Assembly: GCA_011319805.1 (NCBI GenBank)
Contig: SJRY01000020.1
Coordinates: forward strand, 1-40,118
From: Macrocybe gigantea
Lineage: Eukaryota > Basidiomycota > Agaricomycetes > Agaricales > Callistosporiaceae
Length of the DNA stretch: 40,118 nt
Reading direction: 5' to 3'
The position numbers and the translations under genes are program-made. Below the pieces are notes generated by a model. It was not told the origin of the DNA, searched no databases, and worked only from the letters and a program-made list of their open reading frames with translations. Shown here in pieces: positions 34,681 through 40,118 of this stretch (position 1 is the stretch's first letter; every line of letters starts with the position of its first letter).

Positions 34681-35220
34681 TCAGACGAGACAGGAGCGAG
34701 CTTTCGTCCTTCGAATTCGGGCTGGCCGCGGGACTTGCTTGGATCGTCCCCAGCTGAACGGCGTCTTCTTCTTCAGCCCTTTCACGACCTTTTGCATACC
34801 CCTTTCGTCGTCGCTGTCGTCTGAGAACGCCGACATCTCTCCGGGTGACAGCGGCGATTTCGGCGTCGAGGGCGGCTTCCGTCCGGGGCTGAACAGAGGT
34901 GACCCCTGCGGCGGTGGTTGCGGCGGAGGAAAATCTGGTATAGGCGGTGGGCGGGGACGAGAGCCGGGCTTCACCCGAGGAGGAGGAGGCGGGGGACGGG
35001 TGGGAGGAGGAGGTGAGGAAGGAGGAGGTGAGGAAGGAGGAGGATTGCGCCGCTGGAGAGCCGGGAGAGCACCCAACGGGTCATTCCATCCCCTCGCCGC
35101 AACAGCGTTCCCTAGGTCAGAACTTTGCAATGCGCGAATGCCTGCGGGTAGACCACGCGCAATCGCCGAAAACCAGATAAGAAGATAGAGGGAAAGGGTC
35201 ATCAAAGGCGTTCTGCCCAT
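34681..35220 (-). CDS. small secreted proline-rich protein
   Basis: A single exon of 179 codons. The N-terminus has a signal peptide (hydrophobic core LMTLSLYLLIWFSAIARG with likely cleavage after about residue 22-24). A short segment ending in ARGWNDPLGALPALQRR follows, then a proline-rich region (about residues 60-120) of SSPPP and PPPP units, then SPLSPGEMSAFSDDSDDERG and a basic C-terminus. Fungal secreted proteins of this build may be wall-associated or effector-like, but no family is recognised. The dibasic sites (RR near residue 57) could be Kex2 targets. An intron or longer form is not excluded. Confidence 0.6.
   Translation of the reverse strand: MGRTPLMTLSLYLLIWFSAIARGLPAGIRALQSSDLGNAVAARGWNDPLGALPALQRRNPPPSSPPPSSPPPPTRPPPPPPRVKPGSRPRPPPIPDFPPPQPPPQGSPLFSPGRKPPSTPKSPLSPGEMSAFSDDSDDERGMQKVVKGLKKKTPFSWGRSKQVPRPARIRRTKARSCLV
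34976..35045 (+). repeat. GGAGGA-rich minisatellite, 15-bp unit
   Basis: A purine-rich tract with at least two exact neighbouring copies of a 15-bp unit (GGTGAGGAAGGAGGA). On the minus strand each copy encodes SSPPP in the secreted proline-rich protein, so copy number would change that domain's length in five-residue steps. Confidence 0.7.
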
Positions 35221-35895
35221 CGAGAAAATACGTCACAGACGTGGTCGCGATTTGCAATAGGTTGGCAGATATGTTATAGGCGTGGCTGGGAAGAACCAGC
35301 TCCCCGTAGGCCGAGATGGGTGTTTTGACGAAAGCAGACTGTTCTCGAGCCCGATTTAAAGCGCACGGTGGAGTGGCTGTTGCCACAGTTCATTTGCTTG
35401 ATTTTGAATTTTGAAAAGAGGTGGTCAACTCCGGCAATCAATGATGAGTTATTTGTCCGGACTCCAGAGCACATCATCGGCAGGGACATCAAAGGTCACG
35501 AAGATGTTTCAACAGTCCGTTAGAGAAATGAGATGAGGCCGCAAAAGAGAGACAAGGCACGAAACGCGCCACCTAATTGCATGAACCAATCAATTCGAGA
35601 GATGATTATGATATAGATGACACAGCCTCTTGATCGACAAACGGAGCAAATAGGCGAAAGCTCCGTGCAACTATCAGCCTGCACTCGTCATCGATACGTC
35701 CGTGGATGATTGCATGTATCGGGCAGAAATCAGCACTCCTGGTTGCTTCGACGTCGAGCAGAAACCTCTGTGGCAAGATCGAACGAGTTCCATGTGCTGA
35801 CGCCACCAACTTGCACGAAACGCTGCGCATGATCGGAAACACATCATATATTCATTGGCGGATGCCTACATGAGAGGGAAAATGAAGACCCGCGC
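35221..35895. other. intergenic, no gene seen
   Basis: Between two minus-strand genes. A minus-strand frame of 78 codons at 35606-35842 has no recognisable feature. It likely holds the promoter of the proline-rich protein gene and the 3' end of the GH16 gene. Confidence 0.45.
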
Positions 35896-37005
35896 CTAAA
35901 TGTTGCAAAGTGACCCGGAACGAGTCGCGGTATAGCCTTTATAGATGTCAATCGAACGAATGTGCGTGATGGAGTTGGCCGTCGGGGGACCATTCGACCA
36001 ATTCGGGTCGCCGCTGCTCCACGCGTTCCATATCCAGCTCCCTGCCTGCGTCGGAACCTAGTGCGTATTCACGTTTTGTAAGAGTGAAGCAGATCAAAGG
36101 AGAGGATACACGAACATTGGTCGTGAAGGACGCTTTTTGGACTCCATCAATGTAAAACGTTGTCGCGTTGGACGACCACTGGAAATTCAATGTCAACATG
36201 TGGACCATCGGAGATATCGGAGAAAGACTCGCATCAATTCGATATTCTGTTGCAGAATGGCCGTTAGAACGAATTCGTATGTTCGATATCGACAGGTAGC
36301 TCACCGTGATAGGCTTGTGACGGATCAAACGTGAAGGGAATGACAACATGAGTGTTGGGAGTTCCCGGAACGACTGCCTGATTCGTAGCCCATATACCTG
36401 CAGGCACGTTGGCGCTCGGCTGCAAGATCGTACTCGTCAGAATCTCCCAGTCGATTTCCTGGTTGTCATTTACTGTGGACGGCACAGTGGTCAAATCGCT
36501 TACGACGATGCGATCCATAAACAGGTTAACTCACGATAGAAAAAGTTTCCCTCAACAACGCCCGGAACCCCGCTCGATTTGAGCATGACGCGGACAGAAG
36601 CATATTTGAAGATATCATTGGTGACCACTTCCGCGCTTTGAACGCTCCCACTGCCAGCGTAAGCGGAGACTTTCAGGTCCAAAGACCCCAAGCCAAGTGC
36701 AACGTTTTGCGGTACAAAGGTGTGAGGGAGCGGGCTGCTATTGATGCCATAGTTGCTGATGGACAATCCGCGAGCGCTGAAGTAGGCCCAGTAAGGAAAG
36801 ATGTTATCAGATATACAAATCCAAGCACATACGACAAGAACAAAGCGGCGTCACCGCCAGGCTGAACTCCGGAAAAGTCGATAAAGGAACGCTGTGTGAA
36901 GCCTCCGGCGATCGAAGGAACGACATAGGTATCACAGGTGGCTTGCGGGAGGCTGACTGCTGTCAGAGCACCCCACGACAGGGCGAAGAGAGCGCTTGAC
37001 TTCAT
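35896..37005 (-). CDS. glycoside hydrolase family 16 protein, secreted
   Basis: GH16 enzymes cleave or transfer beta-glucan chains, in fungi usually in the cell wall or outside the cell. Five exons, 37005-36833, 36776-36535, 36472-36305, 36246-36116 and 36057-35896, with introns of 56-62 nt, splice in phase to 291 residues. The N-terminus MKSSALFALSWGALTAVS is a signal peptide. The catalytic motif EIDWE lies at residues 144-148: Glu144 as nucleophile, Asp146 as helper, Glu148 as acid/base. This is the short ExDxE form found in Crh-like and lichenase-like members. Downstream segments MLTLNFQWSSNATTFYIDG and SWIWNAWSSGDPNWSNGPP fit the sugar-binding beta-sandwich. Hydrolase or transglycosylase, and the exact substrate, cannot be decided. 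No GPI signal is evident at the C-terminus. Confidence 0.88.
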
Positions 37006-37561
37006 TTGCGTTGTTGCTGATGTTCAGGACCAAGAATGGGCGCTACGCCGGGACTATTTATGCGCCGTTGAAAACCAGTCGGCGAGTAACTGCACATGGA
37101 TCATGAGCACCGCCTGGAGGTAAAGCCATGTGACAGAGAAAGCAGACTCCAAATCATGAGACGCTTCTGCAACGATTTCGTTACGGCAAAGCACAAAGCA
37201 CTTTGTCCGCGTTTCAGGCTGAGTTAAATTCCTGCGAGACAGGCCGGGACAGGCCGGGCCAAGAAGTCTGAGAGGCTCATGTCAGGAATTTGCAGCAACA
37301 CCTCGAGGAGGACCCAGGTGAAGAATTTCAAGTCGGGACAAGTGCGAGGCCAATCGAGGGTTTCTGAACTGGTCGAAACTTCTCTCATGGGAACATGGAA
37401 GGCGGCAACCTCGTGAACAATTCCGCGTTCAGCGCATGCTTTGCGAAAAGAGGTCTTCGTTGACCACACGTATGAATGGAAGCGTGATCGAGGCATCTTT
37501 GTTTGTGTTCGTAAACAAAAATTTCCAAGTTCGGCCTTTCTCCTGATCATTTCAGAGCAAA
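37006..37561. promoter_or_regulatory. divergent intergenic region, GH16 and unknown gene
   Basis: A 556-bp gap between two divergently oriented start codons; promoters for both genes should lie here. No specific site is claimed and no gene is seen. Confidence 0.4.
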
Positions 37562-39346
37562 ATGAACGACCCTCCAAGTCCTAGCCCAGCTCAAGGCGAT
37601 CAGAACGCATCTACATCTCGGAATGAATATACGACCGCAGAAGCTGGCCCATCCAACACGACGCGCAAGACGGAAGCGACAACCGGTTCCGCCACCACAA
37701 CGTCATCGTACTACCAATCGATGACCATGCCCATGCAAACCGGATCCGTTTTCAGCGGGAATCAGTCGTACTATGACTATTCTGCATGGCAGCGCAGCTG
37801 GTCGCAGGCCGGGGCATATCCATACCCGCCATATTATACCCAAGCTCAACAACGTCAAGCTGGCATGGGGACCGCTGCCGCGCCATTCCCATCCTACCAG
37901 GCGCAGACCTTTGGCACTTTTCCTCAAGTACCATATCTGCAATACTCCCTTCCACAGGCCGAGGACGCCAACCCAAAAAACCCCCATCACCGTCCCCGTC
38001 ACCATCGCCACCACCACGCGAAACTTATCGGCATTGGGACCAGGTGATCCGGTCTTTTTTGAACAGCCTCGGCCTGTTGCAAACTGCCGCTGGTCTGGAA
38101 GCGGACATCCTCGTAATGAACCCCGAGTGGGAGCAGAAAAAGGTCCCAGAGGCGCTAAGCCAACTCGTGAAGGATGTCTTAGTGTGTAATCGGTCGAGTC
38201 GGCTTTCAATAGAACTGTTTTTTGAAACACTCGTTTCTTCTTTCTGTCAGTCGCTTCGAACGCCTAAGGAAGACAAGGAGACAGATGATGGTGATGTGAT
38301 GACCGTCCTCTAGATGAAAGAAAGCTTGATTATGTCCATCTTGCACAAGATGTGACACCCCGTACGCCGTCAATGGTGAGTTGACTTGCGAATGACATAT
38401 AGTGCCATTAATTTCTACACAGCACTGACAGTATGGCAGATAAATGGCATGATATCTGACTTCCTTGCCAAGAATCGCGCCCGAAACGACGCGTCTAACC
38501 GATCAGAATTCGTCTACACCCTCGCCGAAAAGCGTCGGCGGCTGATGGATAGCGCTGTCAAATCAGATGGATCAGAGTCAGTCACGACCGCAGCGGCCAA
38601 AATGGAGCCGTCGCCATCATGCGCTAGGGTCGATGCGCGGCCAATAAATCGCGACGACGATAGATATCGCCAAGAATGAGGATGGGCTCAGCAGGACGAT
38701 GTTGTCATCTCACCAGCCGCAGTCTTCCTCGGGCCAGAAGGAAAAAGGCAAAGCGAAGGATAGCGGTTCCCCGACGGGCCGGGAAGATGTGGCCAATCCC
38801 CCATCAGATAAGCACCCAGGGATTGACGAACGGTTGCGCAACATTGAAACGCATTTCGCAATTCGTTACGGTATGATCGTTGTCTCTCCCTTCTCAGTCT
38901 CACTACACCGACGCATTCTGTATTCTAGTGCCTTCTCCGCCACGCGGCCTGTTAGATCGGCTCCAATTTCTCGAAAACCACATCTTCCAACTCGAAAAGG
39001 AGTTTCCGCCCTGGGCAGCGCTGCATTTCAACAGCCAAATCGCGGCGTAAGCAATTCAACGTTCCCGTCCTTCCTGCTTAGCCTTCTGATCCGCGTTTGG
39101 GACGCTCCTCGTCTGCAGTGGCCTCCGCCACCTCGATCGACACCCGTCATTGTCCCGCCGCAGATGAGAAGCAAAGAAGAGACGCCGCAAACCTCCGCGA
39201 CGACCTCTGCCGAAGACCCACTGGCAAGAGGAACCAGGCAGAAGCAGTCCAGTCTGCATAGGGCGGTCCTTGAGCGTCTGGAAGTTCAGCAGGCGATGAG
39301 TGACCTGGGGCGCAAGACGGAGTCGTCAAGGGATTCCAGGACATGA
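37562..39346 (+). CDS. conserved basidiomycete protein of unknown function
   Basis: Not assigned to a known function. ATG 37562 opens a Ser/Thr/Gln/Tyr-rich N-terminus; after a Pro/Ser run comes a helical block, HWDQVIRSFLNSLGLLQTA and LVMNPEWEQKKVPEALSQL. Introns are inferred at 38182-38250, 38376-38439, 38871-38928 and about 39056-39118. Later blocks are MISDFLAKNRARNDASNRS, LAEKRRRL, INRD, IDIAKNEDG, then ERLRNIETHFAIRYVPSPP, LQFLENHIFQLEKEFPPWAA, WPPPPR, and SLHRAVLERLEVQQAMSDLG at the end. These look like conserved helices, some coiled-coil. The frame must shift by one base near 37970 and 38310; near 38655 it shifts the other way or twice; the last splice junction also mis-phases by one base. 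A nuclear or regulatory role is possible but unproven. Confidence 0.6.
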
Positions 39347-39519
39347 AGATACCACTTTAAAATTAAAAACAATCCGCTGTAATAGTAGACGCTGTAGCTG
39401 GGGCAAGACATTATTCTAAGACTGCCCAATCACATGATTTAGGTGCTAGGACGAGGACCCAGGCACTCAAACACCGTTTGCAACCCAACCTCCACCGTAT
39501 ATCTTGTATATTTTATAGA

Positions 39520-40118
39520 ATGGATCACGGAGGACACGGAGGACACGGCGGGATGACCTCTCAATGCAAGACCCACATGCTATGGTATGTAATGCATAGT
39601 CCTTCTCTCCTTTCCAAGCCAGATGTAAATCTCGACTGGCGATCAATATGGAAGCCACACATTTCATAGACGCCCTCGACTAATCTCCTCCTTCACACAG
39701 GAACACGCAGATCATCGACACCTGCGTCGTCTTCTCGAGCTGGCACATCGGCTCTTATCCTGCGTTTGTCGTCTCGTTCCTCGCCATCGCCGCGCTCGGC
39801 GTGCTCTACGAGTACCTCCGCCTCTTCCAGCGCAACTACGACCAAGTCCTGGCGGCGAGGCTTGCGGGAAATGGCAAGGTCAGGCTGCGATCGCCCGTTT
39901 CCAGCGGCAGGAATTCGCCGGATGGCGGTGCTGAGGAGGCGGGCGTTTTGAACGGACGCAGGGCTGCGAGAACTTCGCCCGGGTGAGTGCCTAGATTTCT
40001 CCTTCCCGCTTTCTCCGCCTCTGACGTGTGTTCGCTGTCATACAGAACCCTATTCCCATTCGGCTCACTCGCGCATTGCTTTACGGGGCGACGGTCTTCC
40101 TGTCGTTCTTCCTGATGC
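39520..40118 (+). CDS. Ctr-family copper transporter, cut by window end
   Basis: Ctr proteins import Cu(I) as trimers across the plasma or vacuolar membrane. Exon 1 (39520-39584) encodes a His/Gly/Met metal-binding start, MDHGGHGGHGGMTSQ, then THMLW. Exon 2 (39701-39982) carries the first helix, CVVFSSWHIGSYPAFVVSFLA, then LGVLYEYLRLFQRNYDQ and a polar loop. After an intron (39983-40045) the window ends within the second helix, TRALLYGATVFLSFFLM, the last Met being the start of the family MxxxM copper motif. Going from exon 2 into this helix requires a one-base frame correction at or near the junction. The third helix lies beyond the window. Confidence 0.85.

Noticed and set aside
34739..35188. 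Gly-rich plus-strand frame (149 codons)
   Set aside because: A mirror of the proline-rich secreted protein on the other strand; Gly runs come from the purine-rich minisatellite, and no signal or family is seen.
1..40118. CRISPR arrays, operons, phage or insertion sequences
   Set aside because: None seen, and not expected in intron-rich fungal nuclear DNA; the repeats present are short triplet or minisatellite tracts within coding regions.

Overview
The window looks like nuclear DNA of a basidiomycete fungus, most likely an agaricomycete. Introns are short (46-70 nt) and GT-AG, intergenic gaps are small, and several genes belong to families I know only from basidiomycetes: a DUF6593 protein, a jelly-roll-like membrane protein with a long Ser-rich tail, and a 7-helix membrane protein. 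No bacterial, viral or transposon gene is recognisable. Assignments rest on translated motifs, splice-phase bookkeeping and family knowledge; no search was run.

Layout. 0.4-4.7 kb: two minus-strand genes, a single-pass membrane protein and an AAA/Mg-chelatase-like protein. 5.2-8.6 kb (+): a membrane protein with a disordered tail. 9.0-12.5 kb (-): VPS53 of the GARP tethering complex, divergent from a yippee gene (12.7-13.3 kb, +). 13.5-15.8 kb (-): an RNase P/MRP Rpr2/Rpp21-type subunit and a MYND-finger protein. 15.8-18.9 kb: gene-poor. 18.9-20.3 kb (-): a HAC1/XBP1-type bZIP factor of the unfolded protein response. 20.3-24.4 kb: gene-poor. 24.4-27.4 kb: CHZ1 (histone chaperone, -) divergent from the DUF6593 gene (+). 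28.3-29.3 kb (+): gluconokinase. 29.5-33.9 kb (-): an F-box/LRR protein with a C-terminal membrane segment, then a 7-helix membrane protein. 34.7-37.0 kb (-): a secreted proline-rich protein and a GH16 glycoside hydrolase. 37.6-39.3 kb (+): a conserved unknown protein. 39.5 kb to the edge (+): the first part of a Ctr copper transporter.

The genes do not form a pathway. Several touch secretion and the cell surface (HAC1, VPS53, GH16, proline-rich secreted protein, copper transporter, three membrane proteins), but that is ordinary for such a neighbourhood and I see no cluster logic.

Two points stand out. First, the HAC1 gene changes frame inside its coding region at a place holding an 8-bp stem with a 7-nt loop. 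Removing 53 nt from that loop to a downstream CTGCAG joins the bZIP to the conserved-looking C-terminus exactly in phase, as expected for an Ire1-cut unconventional intron. Second, many otherwise well-preserved genes need one or more single-base frame corrections, nearly all in the sense of one missing base and densest in the first 8.6 kb. This looks more like consensus indel error than gene decay, and it weakens by itself any argument based only on a frame change, including the HAC1 one.
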